Source: CAVPXC01 sp963709505
GTDB taxonomy: Bacteria > Chloroflexota > Anaerolineae > JAAEKA01
Assembly: GCA_963709505.1 (NCBI GenBank)
Contig: CAVPXC010000012.1
Span: 124,001 to 188,000 of the forward strand
Direction: 5' to 3'
Length of the DNA stretch: 64,000 nucleotides
The notes beneath the pieces were generated by a model. That model did no database searches. It worked only from the letters and a program-made list of their open reading frames with translations, and had not been told where the DNA came from. Shown piece by piece: positions 1 to 10,600 of the stretch. Made by a program: the position numbers and the translations under genes. The first letter of the stretch is position 1, and each line of letters opens with the position of its first letter.

Positions 1-16
1 GTTGCAGAACACTTAT

Positions 17-58
17 CACTTGCCACCTGCCACCTGCCACTTGTAACCTGCCACCTGC
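17..58. repeat. heptamer tandem repeat, CACCTGC family
   Basis: Six consecutive 7-bp units: CACTTGC, CACCTGC, CACCTGC, CACTTGT, AACCTGC, CACCTGC. It is the same family as the tract at 12151-12227, which carries it in both orientations. The rest of 1-282 holds no convincing gene. Confidence 0.8.
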
Positions 59-282
59 GAGCCGAACTGCCGATGCCGCTGACTTGCCGAATTGGGACTT
101 GCTAGCTACAATTCCGCAACGTATCATGTCTTGAGTTGCATCGAAGCCTTCGTTGCCAACACAAGTAAAATCATCAGGGGCATAGCTGCCTGGCGTAAAG
201 TTGCACGACCGATCTATGCTGTTGTGTCGAATTGGCGCTACCAACGGCCTGACTGCCTAGCTATCAAGGAGATAGAGTAACA

Positions 283-3200
283 ATGTTTGAGCCCATAAGA
301 GATGTCGCACGTCGTCCTGTTCACAGATTGCGGGGCAAGCACCGTATCCGACCGGCTCTTGGTACCGCACTCATGCTTGCAGCCATGATCGTCGTGTCGC
401 TGGCCTATGCCACGCCGTCGACATGGGCGAGTGCCCCACCGGCCCAGCCAGCCACACCGATTGTGGTCAATTCGCTCGGGGACGAAGCGGACGCCTACCC
501 CGGCGACGGGATATGCCAAACTGCAAGCGGCAGCGGCTGCACCCTTCGTGCGGCGATCCAAGAGGCAGAGAGTGCTAGTTCGCCCGGCCTTGACGTGATT
601 GACCTAACCGGACTGAGCGGTACAATCAGCCTAACGAACGGCGCGTTGCCGGACATCAGGGAAGATCTAAACGTCCTCGGCCCGCTACTGATTACCTTAA
701 CGATTGACGGCCTTCATGCCGCGCGTCCCCTATTGATCCAGAGAAATGCAACAGTTCTCGTCGCCAACCTAACGGTCGCCAACGGCAGCAGTACCCGTTT
801 TGGCGGGGCGATCTCAAACAGTGGCACTCTCACGTTGCAGAACGCAACCATCGTTGGCAGCAACGCCCATGTGACAGGAGGAGCGATTTTCAACAGTAGT
901 GGGGCTTCGTTGTGGCTGAAGGATAGCTTAATCGGCGGTGACACGTCGAGCGACGCCAACTCCGCGTTGTTCGGCGGAGGCCTCTACAATGGCCGCGGCG
1001 CGGTAATCATCGAAGACAGCCAGATCTCGCACAACGAGGCGGCAGCGCTTGGCGGCGGGATTTATAACTCAGGTGGTAAAGTCACCACGCTTGGCACGAC
1101 CCGAATCGAAAGCAACCACGCAATCGGCAGCGGCGGAGGAATCTTCAATGGAATCGGTGGATCACTTGAGGTTTCCAACACAAGCATTGACCGCAATTCG
1201 GCCGGCGGATCCGGCGGCGGAATCTATAACCTCGGCGCGCAAACGTTGGTAAACGCAACCGTAGGAGAGAACACGGCAGTCCACTACGGCGGTGGCATCG
1301 CCAACACCCATGGCGCCGTCACCAATCTGTACAACGTGACCATTGCCGGCAACGGCGCCAACGTTATTTCGGACCATGGCGACTTCCGAGGCAGCGGCGG
1401 CGGCGGCATCTTCAGCAGTGCCGCAGTTGGGTTGCAGAACTCCTTGATCAGCGGCAATTACGACAACTCTACCGTAACCAGTTACCCTGACTGCTACGCT
1501 TCGGAATCGGCCTCCTTCCCTGTCAACGCGCAAAATCTCATCGGAAATAACGCAGGCTGCGCCGCTTACTTCACTAACGGCGTAAACGGTAATCTGGTCG
1601 GTACGGCCACGGCCCCACTCGATCCGATGCTCGGAGCCTTCTCAGATCCCGGCGTTTATCCGCTGCAGGCCGGCAGCCCGGCCGTCGATGCGGGCGACCC
1701 AAGCGGCTGCGATGATAGCCACGGCGGTGTTTTGACTGACGATCAGCGCGGCGTGCTGCGCCCCCAGGGTCCTACCTGCGACATTGGCGCCTACGAAGCC
1801 GCGCGGCCTGTGATGAACGACCAAAGCTTTGAGCTGCCGGAGAACAGCCTTAACGGCACCTTGGTTGGCACGGTTGTCGCAACGGATCCCGACTTGGGTG
1901 TACTGACCTACGCGATCACCGGCGGCAACACCGACGACGCATATAGTCTGGACCAGTCGAACGGCAACCTGACCGTCAACAACAGCAGCGCGCTCAACTA
2001 CGAGACGACTCCCCAATTCAATCTCTCGGTCGTAGTCACCGACGCCGAAGGTTTCACGGACTCTTCGACCGTCACTGTCGATCTAATCAACGTCAACGAG
2101 CCCCCGATTGCCGTCGACGACGTTTATACCGCGACACAAGCGTTGCCGTTGACCGTACCTGCCCCTGGCGTGCTGGAGAACGACATTGATCCCGACCTGG
2201 CTAACGTGCTGACGGCAGCCCAACTCACCAGCCCGGCCTATGGTGACGTGAGGTTGGCCATCGACGGCGGGTTCGTATACACGCCTACCATCGGATTCGC
2301 GGGAGAAGACGCTTTCACCTACTTCGCCAGCGATGGAGTGTTTACGAGCACGGCTACCGTTTCCATCACCGCAACCTACGATCCGCTGATCGTCCGCAAC
2401 ACCGCCGATAGCGGTGCAGGCTCTCTCAGGGAAGCCATTAATTATGCCACTCAACTGGGCCTCCCAGCCACGATCACCTTCGACATCCCTGGCCCTGGCG
2501 CCCACACCATTTACCCTGTCATACCATTGCCAGACCTTGCACCATACGTGACGATCGACGCAACAACTCAGCCATCCGGCACGGTCGAACTCAACGGCAG
2601 TCTGTCACCGGCTGGCACTACAGGGCTGTTCGTCTTCGGCGGCGAGCAAGCCAGCGCTCCATCGTCAACGGGCGAGCTCAGCGCACTATCTGTTGCCGCC
2701 ATCCGCGGGCTGGTGATTAAGGGCTTCCCAGGCGACGGCATTCGCATCGCGGATGCCTATGATATTCTCGTCGAAGCCAACACGGTAATCAGCAATACCG
2801 GAAACGGCATCAGCGTATCCAGCGGAACAGGTATTGCCATTCATGGCAATAGCATCGCCGAAAACGGCAGACTGGGCATCGATTTGAATGACGACGGCGT
2901 CACTCCGAACGACATCGGCGACCCGGATTCAGGACCGAACACGCTGCAAAACACCCCAGTGCTGCTGCGCGCCGTCCCGATCAACTCCGGCATTACCTTC
3001 GAGGGCCGGCTCAATAGCTTGCCGATGACCCGAACCTACACCCTCGAGTTTTTCCGGAGCTCGACGTGCGATCCCAGCCAGTACGGCGAGGGCCAGGTTT
3101 TCCTTGGCGCCCACGATGTGGAGACCAACGGCGCTGGCAACGCCAGGTTCTCGACAATCCTGCCCGTCGTCGTACCAACCGGGCAATTCGTGACCGCTAC

Positions 3201-3621
3201 CGCTACCGATCCGGATGGCAACACCTCCGAGTTCTCCCCGTGCATCGTCACCGGCGCCGGCAATGATACCTGGCCTCGGGCGCTACGCCTGGAGCCAACA
3301 CTCGAAGGCCCGATCCTGACCGCAAGCGCGTCGCAGTACCTCGATCTCCTGGACCAGTCGCGCTGGTACAAGATCCACATCGAGCCAGGCACCAAGGTCA
3401 AGGTTACCCTGGAGGACCTGCCTGCCAATTACGACCTGACTTTGTACAAGGACATCCGGGAGACCTATGACGCGCTGACAATCCCCAGCGACAACAGTGA
3501 CCTGACGAAGCTCAACGCCGAGTTCGCACCTGACTCCTGGAGCCCCGACTCCTGGAGCCCCGACTCCTGGAGCCCTGACTCCTGGAGCCCGACTCCTGGA
3601 GCCCAACTCCTCGGAGCCTGA
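283..3621 (+). CDS. secreted CSLREA/beta-helix/cadherin protein, N-terminal part of a giant C25-peptidase protein
   Basis: The start has a good ribosome site (AAGGAG about 10 nt before the ATG). Residues about 25-50 form a signal peptide. A CSLREA domain follows at about 60-95 (motif GCTLRAAIQEA). Next come Gly-rich beta-helix repeats of GGAI/GGGI-x-N type (about 165-330), a cadherin-like domain (about 513-612), a VCBS/Ig-like domain (about 613-700), a second CSLREA-like stretch and a right-handed beta-helix (about 700-890). A PPC-like beta domain lies at about 990-1065. The frame ends in DSWSP pentapeptide repeats at a TGA (3619-3621) reached after two 14-bp repeat units shift the frame. The sequence continues in another frame as the gene ending at 7169, so I infer one ancestral protein of about 2,290 residues, secreted and probably bound to the surface. 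Confidence 0.85.
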   Translation: MFEPIRDVARRPVHRLRGKHRIRPALGTALMLAAMIVVSLAYATPSTWASAPPAQPATPIVVNSLGDEADAYPGDGICQTASGSGCTLRAAIQEAESASSPGLDVIDLTGLSGTISLTNGALPDIREDLNVLGPLLITLTIDGLHAARPLLIQRNATVLVANLTVANGSSTRFGGAISNSGTLTLQNATIVGSNAHVTGGAIFNSSGASLWLKDSLIGGDTSSDANSALFGGGLYNGRGAVIIEDSQISHNEAAALGGGIYNSGGKVTTLGTTRIESNHAIGSGGGIFNGIGGSLEVSNTSIDRNSAGGSGGGIYNLGAQTLVNATVGENTAVHYGGGIANTHGAVTNLYNVTIAGNGANVISDHGDFRGSGGGGIFSSAAVGLQNSLISGNYDNSTVTSYPDCYASESASFPVNAQNLIGNNAGCAAYFTNGVNGNLVGTATAPLDPMLGAFSDPGVYPLQAGSPAVDAGDPSGCDDSHGGVLTDDQRGVLRPQGPTCDIGAYEAARPVMNDQSFELPENSLNGTLVGTVVATDPDLGVLTYAITGGNTDDAYSLDQSNGNLTVNNSSALNYETTPQFNLSVVVTDAEGFTDSSTVTVDLINVNEPPIAVDDVYTATQALPLTVPAPGVLENDIDPDLANVLTAAQLTSPAYGDVRLAIDGGFVYTPTIGFAGEDAFTYFASDGVFTSTATVSITATYDPLIVRNTADSGAGSLREAINYATQLGLPATITFDIPGPGAHTIYPVIPLPDLAPYVTIDATTQPSGTVELNGSLSPAGTTGLFVFGGEQASAPSSTGELSALSVAAIRGLVIKGFPGDGIRIADAYDILVEANTVISNTGNGISVSSGTGIAIHGNSIAENGRLGIDLNDDGVTPNDIGDPDSGPNTLQNTPVLLRAVPINSGITFEGRLNSLPMTRTYTLEFFRSSTCDPSQYGEGQVFLGAHDVETNGAGNARFSTILPVVVPTGQFVTATATDPDGNTSEFSPCIVTGAGNDTWPRALRLEPTLEGPILTASASQYLDLLDQSRWYKIHIEPGTKVKVTLEDLPANYDLTLYKDIRETYDALTIPSDNSDLTKLNAEFAPDSWSPDSWSPDSWSPDSWSPTPGAQLLGA

Positions 3622-3752
3622 CTCCTGGAGCCCCAACTCCTGGAGCCCCGACTCCTGGAGCCTGACTCCTGGAGCCTGACTCCTCGGAGCCTGACTCCTG
3701 GAGCCCGGATACTTACAGCCCCGACTCCTGGAGCCCCAACTCCTGGAGCCCG
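3532..3752 (+). repeat. DSWSP-coding 15-bp tandem repeat with frame-shifting 14-bp units
   Basis: The consensus unit GACTCCTGGAGCCCC encodes DSWSP. Most units are 15 bp, but four are 14 bp (3577-3590, 3591-3604, 3650-3663, 3664-3677), in two pairs. Each pair is followed by a 15-bp variant containing TCCTCGG. The net change of -4 moves the frame from that of the upstream ORF to exactly that of the downstream ORF. Stops lie at 3619-3621 and 3663-3665 in the two frames. Confidence 0.9.
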
Positions 3753-6700
3753 GACCCGGCCTATTCCAGTGCCCAACTGCGCAGCCTTCTAGCGACATCG
3801 GGCCTTGACGGCACCGCCAACGAGCGCGTCGTGGCGAACACATGGAGCAACACAGGCGATTTCTACGTGCGAGTGCGCGGGCGCAACGGTGCCTTCAGCC
3901 TGGCTGCGCCATTTACCGTGAGGATCACCGTGGAGACCGGCCTGTGTGAAGGTCTTGACACAACCCTCGTACCCTCCAGCCTCAGCCCGGTGGCCGGCAA
4001 CTATCGCACGATCATCCTCACCGACCTGGCCCGCACACCGGGTTCACCCGCGGCCATCGCCGAACTGCAGGCTAAGCTGGCCGCTCTAGCCGCCCGCGGC
4101 GAGGTCGCCGGCGTCGTGGTGGACGTCGGCGCCGACGCCCGTGTTGCGGCCGCCAATGCACAGGCTGACGCCAAGCCGGAGTGTCCGCCTGCCAAGAACC
4201 TGGTTGCCGACAGCATCAAGGAAATCGTCGAACAGTATCGCTCGGTCAACCCGCTGGAGTACGTGGTGCTGGCCGGCGGCGATGAGGTCATTCCCTTCTT
4301 CCGCCACCCGGACCACTCGCTGCTGGCAAACGAGTCCAACTACGTGCCGCCTGTGAAAAACGATACCGCCTCGCAGTCCAGCCTGCGCCTGGGCTACGTC
4401 CTGAGCCAGGACCGCTACGGATCTGCCGTTGATGTGTTCTACAAGAGCTACGTCATTCCGGTGCCGAACCTGGCTGTCGGCCGGCTCGTGGAGACTCCTG
4501 CTGACATGATTGGTATGATCGACGCCTATTTGAGCACGGCATCTGGCGTCGTGACTACGCCCACCTCCTCCTTGGTTACCGGCTACGACTTCCTGACAGA
4601 CGCGGCGGAGGCCGTGCAGACAGAGCTGCAAGCCGGCATCGGCGCACCTGCGCAGACACTGATTGCGCCCCGCTCGGCGCTCCCCACCGATCCGGAGTCG
4701 TGGAACGCGGATCAGCTTCGTGCGCTGCTCCTGGGCAGCCGCCACGACCTGATCTACCTGGCCGGCCATTTCAGCGCCAGCACGGCCCTGGCCGCCGACT
4801 ATCAGACCCGTCTCTCTTCCACCGACGTCACCTCGTCGACCGTGGACATGGTCAACGCCATCGTCTTCAGCGCCGGGTGCCACTCGGGCTACAACATCGT
4901 CAATCAAGCCGGCGTGCCCCTCGTGACGCGCGAGCCGGACTGGGCCCAGGCATTCGCTCGCAAGGGCGCAACGCTCATCGCCGGAACCGGCTACCAGTAC
5001 GGCGATACCGACTTTATCGAGTACAGCGAACGGCTCTATCGCGAGTTCAGCCAGCAACTACGCCTTGGGTTCGGCCCGGTTTCAGTCGGCAAGGCCCTCG
5101 CAGCCGCCAAAACGCAGTACCTGGCCGAGACGCCTGAGATGCGAGGCATCCACGAGAAATCTCTACTCGAGGCGACGCTGTTTGGCCTGCCCATGCTCAG
5201 CGTGAACATGCCGGCGGGCCGGGGCGATCCGCCGGTAGACCCGTCCATCGTGACCGAAACCGGCGGCTTCCCGACTAACCCTGGCAATGCCCTGGGGCTA
5301 CAGGCCGCCGATGTGACCATAGTCCCTGACCTGACCGTCAACAACGTGGTGCTAACCGCTACCAACGGCGTCGACACAGTAACTGCGACTTACCTTTCCG
5401 GTTCCGATGGTGTCATGGTCAATCCCGGCGAGTCAGCGTTCCCGGTGGAGTTTCCCAACGTCACGGTACCCGGTAACGTGCTGCGTGGTGTCGGCTTCCG
5501 AGGCGGAGCGTACAGCGATGAGACCAACATCATACCGTTGACCGCGGCGCCAGTGACTGAGCTGCGAGGTATGCACGGACCGTTCCAGCCGAGCATTTTC
5601 TACCCACCATTGCCATGGCAGGCCAACTACTTCGACGCACTGGCGAATCCGGTCGATGGTGTCACGCGCCTGGCCATCCTGCCAGCCCAGTTCAAGGCAG
5701 ACAGCTCGACAGCAGTTGAGGGGACGCTGCGCTCCTTCGACACCATGCGATTCCGCCTATACTATAGCGACAACCTGATCGTGCCAGAAGATACCGTGCC
5801 CAACTATCCGGCGCTGGCCGCACCGCCATCTATCTCGAAAGTCAGCTCGATCACCGCCACAAACCAGGTCGACTTCGTAGTCACGGTCATCGGCGACCCG
5901 GTGGCGGGTGTTCAAGAGGCGTGGGTGATCTACACGGCTGTGGCTGGCGACCTCTACGGCCAGTGGCAAGCGCTCGACCTCACGCAAGACGCCCTGGACT
6001 CCAGGGCGTGGAAAGGCACACTCACGGTGACCGGGACGGCGCCTGACGACGTGCGTTTCATGGTGCAGGCCGTGAACGGCGTCGGGTTGGTGGCGACGGC
6101 CACCAACATGGGGTCCTACTTCATCGGTGGCGTTGATCCAGGGGCGACCTCCAGCGACGCCCAACCGACCAGCGTAACCCTGTTGGCCCCACCTACGTCC
6201 GGACCCTACGCCACTGAAACAGCCGTTACCGCCCTGTTAGAGACGATCGCCGGGAACGCGGGCAGTGGACCAACCACGGCTGCCAACCCTTTGCCCGGTC
6301 AGAGCGTGACGTTCGCCTTGGGCGGCCAACAGCGCGTTGCGATCACCGGTCCGGATGGCCGTGCCACGACAACTTTACCGCTCATGGCGCCTCCCGGGCT
6401 TAACGAGATACGGGTCTCTTTCGCGGGCACTGAACAATACCTGCCCTCGTCCTCGACGGTTCCCTTCACCCTCTTCAAGCAGCCCACGCGGCTGGCGCTC
6501 GTACCGCAGCCAGCGACAGGTCAATACAGCGACGCTGTCGAGTTGAGTGCGAAGCTCACCGATAGCCTAAACAGAGCGCTGCGGGACAAGACGATCTTCA
6601 TGATCGTCGGCAGCGGCAGTCCATCGACAACGATCTCGACGATAACAAACTACCTTGGCGAGACTGTGTCGGAGCCTATCTACTTACCGAGCGGCACGTA

Positions 6701-7169
6701 CTCGGTAACCGCCTACTTCATGGGCGTCATTCCAGTAGGCGGCGGTGCGACCGTTATGTTGGAAGATCCACTGTATGAGCAATCCACCCAAGGCGGGTCG
6801 CTCCTTATGCTTCCGGAATATGCCAAATTGGACTACACGGGCCAGATCGCCGGTTACCAGAATCTGCCTTTCCGCGCTGCTGCCCAGGTCGCCCAAGTGG
6901 ACGACGGCATGCCCGGTGACCTGACCCTGGCCAAGGTGCAATACGTTCTCACTGACGCCAACAATCAGGTCGTTGCTTCAATGCTTGGGGACGTCGCACC
7001 AGATGGAAGCTCCTTGGCTAAAATCCCGGGGCAGGCGGCAGGCATCTACTACATGACTGTCCAGGTCGTTGGCGGCTACTTCACCTCATCCGTCAGCGAG
7101 CCCACGACAATCACGGTGTACGCCCCTTTGCCGGTCCGAGTATGGCTTCCAAGCATAGCTTCCCAGTGA
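3666..7169 (+). CDS. C25 (gingipain-like) caspase-fold peptidase with Ig-like domains, C-terminal part of the same protein
   Basis: The first ATG in this frame is at 3831, but the frame is open from 3666 through in-frame DSWSP repeats and a conserved-looking linker. It is therefore read as the continuation of the gene starting at 283. Numbering from 3831, a C25-type caspase fold spans about 45-460. The likely catalytic dyad is His313 (LAGHFS) and Cys350 (SAGCHSG). After it come several beta-sandwich Ig-like modules (about 480-1095). The protein ends in VRVWLPSIASQ, like the short LP-containing tails I associate with secreted Chloroflexota proteins. The likely role is an extracellular peptidase held on a beta-helix stalk. 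The substrate is unknown. Coding is clean after the repeat. Confidence 0.8.
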   Translation, partial: LLEPDSSEPDSWSPDTYSPDSWSPNSWSPDPAYSSAQLRSLLATSGLDGTANERVVANTWSNTGDFYVRVRGRNGAFSLAAPFTVRITVETGLCEGLDTTLVPSSLSPVAGNYRTIILTDLARTPGSPAAIAELQAKLAALAARGEVAGVVVDVGADARVAAANAQADAKPECPPAKNLVADSIKEIVEQYRSVNPLEYVVLAGGDEVIPFFRHPDHSLLANESNYVPPVKNDTASQSSLRLGYVLSQDRYGSAVDVFYKSYVIPVPNLAVGRLVETPADMIGMIDAYLSTASGVVTTPTSSLVTGYDFLTDAAEAVQTELQAGIGAPAQTLIAPRSALPTDPESWNADQLRALLLGSRHDLIYLAGHFSASTALAADYQTRLSSTDVTSSTVDMVNAIVFSAGCHSGYNIVNQAGVPLVTREPDWAQAFARKGATLIAGTGYQYGDTDFIEYSERLYREFSQQLRLGFGPVSVGKALAAAKTQYLAETPEMRGIHEKSLLEATLFGLPMLSVNMPAGRGDPPVDPSIVTETGGFPTNPGNALGLQAADVTIVPDLTVNNVVLTATNGVDTVTATYLSGSDGVMVNPGESAFPVEFPNVTVPGNVLRGVGFRGGAYSDETNIIPLTAAPVTELRGMHGPFQPSIFYPPLPWQANYFDALANPVDGVTRLAILPAQFKADSSTAVEGTLRSFDTMRFRLYYSDNLIVPEDTVPNYPALAAPPSISKVSSITATNQVDFVVTVIGDPVAGVQEAWVIYTAVAGDLYGQWQALDLTQDALDSRAWKGTLTVTGTAPDDVRFMVQAVNGVGLVATATNMGSYFIGGVDPGATSSDAQPTSVTLLAPPTSGPYATETAVTALLETIAGNAGSGPTTAANPLPGQSVTFALGGQQRVAITGPDGRATTTLPLMAPPGLNEIRVSFAGTEQYLPSSSTVPFTLFKQPTRLALVPQPATGQYSDAVELSAKLTDSLNRALRDKTIFMIVGSGSPSTTISTITNYLGETVSEPIYLPSGTYSVTAYFMGVIPVGGGATVMLEDPLYEQSTQGGSLLMLPEYAKLDYTGQIAGYQNLPFRAAAQVAQVDDGMPGDLTLAKVQYVLTDANNQVVASMLGDVAPDGSSLAKIPGQAAGIYYMTVQVVGGYFTSSVSEPTTITVYAPLPVRVWLPSIASQ

Positions 7170-7283
7170 CGATCTCGGAATGAAGCGACTTGTTTCAGTG
7201 CATGGTAGGAACCGGCACTCACAATTGGAACGAATTAGCGCATACGCACCGCCCAGCAGGTCGCCTCGAGGGAGTCGCTGCTG

Positions 7284-7634
7284 ATGCTGACACTGTTCGA
7301 GCGCGGCCTGCTGGCCCACTTGATCGCCGATTGGCTCCTGCAAAACGACTGGATGGCACGCAACAAGCGCAGCGTACTTCACCCTGCCGCTTGGGTGCAC
7401 GCCGGTATCCAGTCTATGTGCTTGGGTATCGCCTTGGGCCCGATCGCGGGTATCGTGCTGGGCGGCATACATCTGTTGGTCGACACGCGCATTCCCATGC
7501 GCTGGTGGCAACGCGTGTTTCGGCAAACCACCGAAGGCGAGGTGGCCTTGCACGTCGCCATCTGGGAAGACCAGGTCATCCATATCGTCACTATCGGGAT
7601 TTGGGTCGCTTTAGTTGGCCTGATTAAACCGTAA
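7284..7634 (+). CDS. DUF3307 membrane protein
   Basis: 116 residues with about three hydrophobic segments. The N-terminal HLIADWLLQNDWMA stretch and the Asp/His-bearing second helix (GGIHLLVDTR) match the DUF3307 family. No biochemical function is established for that family. The ribosome site GAGGGAG lies 9 nt before the ATG. It sits 35 bp upstream of the cyclase gene on the same strand, so the two may be co-transcribed. Confidence 0.7.
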   Translation: MLTLFERGLLAHLIADWLLQNDWMARNKRSVLHPAAWVHAGIQSMCLGIALGPIAGIVLGGIHLLVDTRIPMRWWQRVFRQTTEGEVALHVAIWEDQVIHIVTIGIWVALVGLIKP

Positions 7635-7668
7635 GAACGAGCAAACCGCCCCAAACGGAAAGTCAAGC

Positions 7669-10600
7669 ATGGACTCACCGATCGTATATCTTCCAATGGA
7701 TCGTCGCCAGGCGTTGGCACGCGGTGAAACGCTGCCTGATCGCGTTCAAGGTGCGGCTCTCTTCGCCGACATCTCCGGCTTCACCCCGCTCACAGAAACG
7801 CTTGCCCGAGAGCTTGGCCCCCAGCGCGGCAGCGAGGAAATAACGCTACACCTCAACCTGGTGTACGATGCGCTGATTGCCGAGCTACACCGTTTCGGCG
7901 GCAGCGTCATCGGCTTTAGCGGCGACGCGATTACCTGTTGGTTCGACGAGGATCGTGGCCAGCGAGCTGTGGCCTGTGGTTTGGCCATGGAGCAAGCGAT
8001 GGCGCGTTTCGCAACGATTATCGTGCCTTCGGGCAAGACCATGTCTTTGACGATGAAAGTGGCGGTCACCGTTGGGCCGGCGCGTCGTTTCCACGTCGGC
8101 GATCCTGGCTACTGGATCGTCGAAGTGCTTGCCGGCGCCACCCTCGACCGATTGGCCGCCACCGAAAACCATGCTCGAGGCGGTGAGGTTGTGGTCGACT
8201 CGGCGACCGCGGCTGCTCTGGGCGATGCGCTTGAGATCGTAGCCTGGCGTGAAGACCCGCAAAACAACCAACGCTTTGCGGTGGTCGGCGGACTGACCCA
8301 GCAGGTGACGCCCACGCCATGGCCTCTCTTGCCCGACGACGCTCTTGACGAAGAGGTCACGCGCCCATGGCTATTGCCTGCCGTCTACGAACGGCTCCGG
8401 CAGGGCCTTGGCGGATTCCTGGCCGAGTTACGCCCGGCAGTCGCGCTGTTTATGGCTTTCACCGGCATTGACTACGACTTAGACGACGATGCTGGAAGCA
8501 AGCTGGACACATTCATCCATGCGGTGCAGACGATCCTTGCACCCTACGACGGCACGCTCATTCAGTTGACCATGGGCGACAAGGGTAGCTACCTGTACGC
8601 GGCCTTCGGTGCGCCTTTTGCGCACGAAGATGATGCCAAGCGGGCGGGATCAGCGGCGCTTGAGCTGCGCGATCTGGCCACGAAGCTGGACTTCCTCCGT
8701 GGGATTAGGATTGGCATCACCCAGGGCAGTATGCGGACCGGAGCCTACGGCGGGACAATGCACCGCACCTATGGCGTGCTCGGGGACGCCACAAACCTGG
8801 CAGCCCGGTTAATGCAAGCTGCGACGCCCGATCAGATTGTGGTGACTCAAAGGGTCCAAGAGATGCTTGCGGAGGATTTTACGTGGGAGCGCCTCCCGGA
8901 GCTGCACGTCAAAGGCAGGAGTGAGCCTATCACCGCGTACAACCTTCTGGCGGTCAAAATACGTCCGGCGCTCACGTTGCTTCAGTCGCAACATGAGCTG
9001 CCCCTGGTGGGACGCCAGGCTGAGATGACGCTGGTCGGCGAAAAGATGGAGCGAGTGGCACAGGGCGCCGGCCAAATCATCGGAATCACGGCCGAGGCTG
9101 GCATGGGCAAATCCCGGCTGGTAGCTGAGCTCATGCGCCTCGTCGACGAACGACAATGGCCTCACTACGGCGGCGAGTGCAGCTCGTATGGCACCAACAC
9201 CAGCTATCATGTCTGGTACAGTATCTGGTGGCACTTCTTCGGCCTCAATCCGGCGTCGACGTTGGAGGAGCAGATCGGTACGCTCGAGACCCAGCTCAGA
9301 TGGATCGATCCTGGGCTACTGCCTCGTCTGCCGCTGCTGGGCACTGCATTGAACCTCCCCATCCCAGACAACGAGCTCACCGCTACGTTCGATGCCAAGC
9401 TGCGCAAGTCGTCACTCGAGGCGCTCCTGCTCGATTGCTTGCGGGCGCGCAGCCAGCAGACGCCTTTTGTGCTGTTGCTCGAGGATTGTCATTGGCTTGA
9501 CCCCTTGTCACACGATCTGCTAGAAGCCGTTGCCCTGGCCGTTGCCAGCCTGCCGGTGCTTATGCTCCTGGCCTATCGACCACCGCAGCTTCAGTATCTG
9601 AAGTCGCCTCGTGTAAGCTCGCTGGCCCACTTCGCCATGGTCGAGTTGGACGATTTCACCCCTGATGAGGCTCGTCGCCTGATCGACCTCAAGATTCAGC
9701 ATGAGTACGGCAGTCAGGCCGAGATATCTGGCGATCTGGCAGGACGCATTACCCAACGCGCGGGTGGAAACCCCTTCTTCATTGAAGAGCTGCTGAATTA
9801 CTTGCGAACCCAAGGAATCGATCCCACCGACCGCAACGCGCTGGCGCAGTTGGAACTGCCGAACAGCCTGCAAAGCCTGGTGTTGAGCCGTGTAGATCAA
9901 CTGGCCGAGAACCAGAAGATCACCCTCAAGGTGGCCAGCGTGGTGGGTCGCTTGTTCGAAGCCGATACGCTGGGTGGCTACTATCCACAACTGGGCGGGG
10001 CTGAGCGCGTGCGTGAGGACCTGGGCGCACTGACAAATGCGGACCTGACGCTGCTTGAGGTGCCTGAGCCTGAGCTGATCTATGGCTTCCGCCACGGTAT
10101 CACGCAAGAGGTAGCGTACGAAAGCTTGCCTTTTGCGACCCGAGCCATGCTTCACGAGAGCCTGGCCAACTACACCGAGCGAACCGCCGGCCCGCGGCTC
10201 GATCAAGTTATCGACCAACTCGCCTTCCACTACGGTCGCAGCGACAATGTGGACAAGAAGCGCGAGTACTTCCTTAGAGCAGGCGAGCGCGCCCAGGCCG
10301 CCTACAACAATGCCACAGCCATCGACTATTACCGGCAAGCCCTTCCGCTGGTGGAGGGCAGAGAGTGCATCGCCGTGCGGCTGAAACTGGCCCAGGTCAT
10401 GGACTTGGTGGGCAAGTGGCAAGAGGCCAATGAGTTGTATCAACAGGCCCTGGACCTGGCAGTCCAGTTGGACGACCTCCAGGCGATGGCTCGATGTGAA
10501 ACGGCCATGGGCGAACATCTGCGCAAGCGCGGGCTGTACAAGGAGGCTGCATCCAGGCTGAACGAGGCACGCGCCAAGTTTGAGCAGATCGACGACTTGG

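Noticed and set aside
92..280. 62-residue ORF upstream of the CSLREA gene
   Set aside because: No ribosome site, no motif, and it overlaps the probable leader of the next gene.
3283..3843. - strand ORFs rich in Ser/Gly/Leu across the DSWSP repeat
   Set aside because: They are translations of the repeat on the wrong strand; periodicity alone explains the open frame.
4086..5057. 323-residue - strand ORF inside the first C25 gene
   Set aside because: Antisense shadow; low-complexity composition and no motif.
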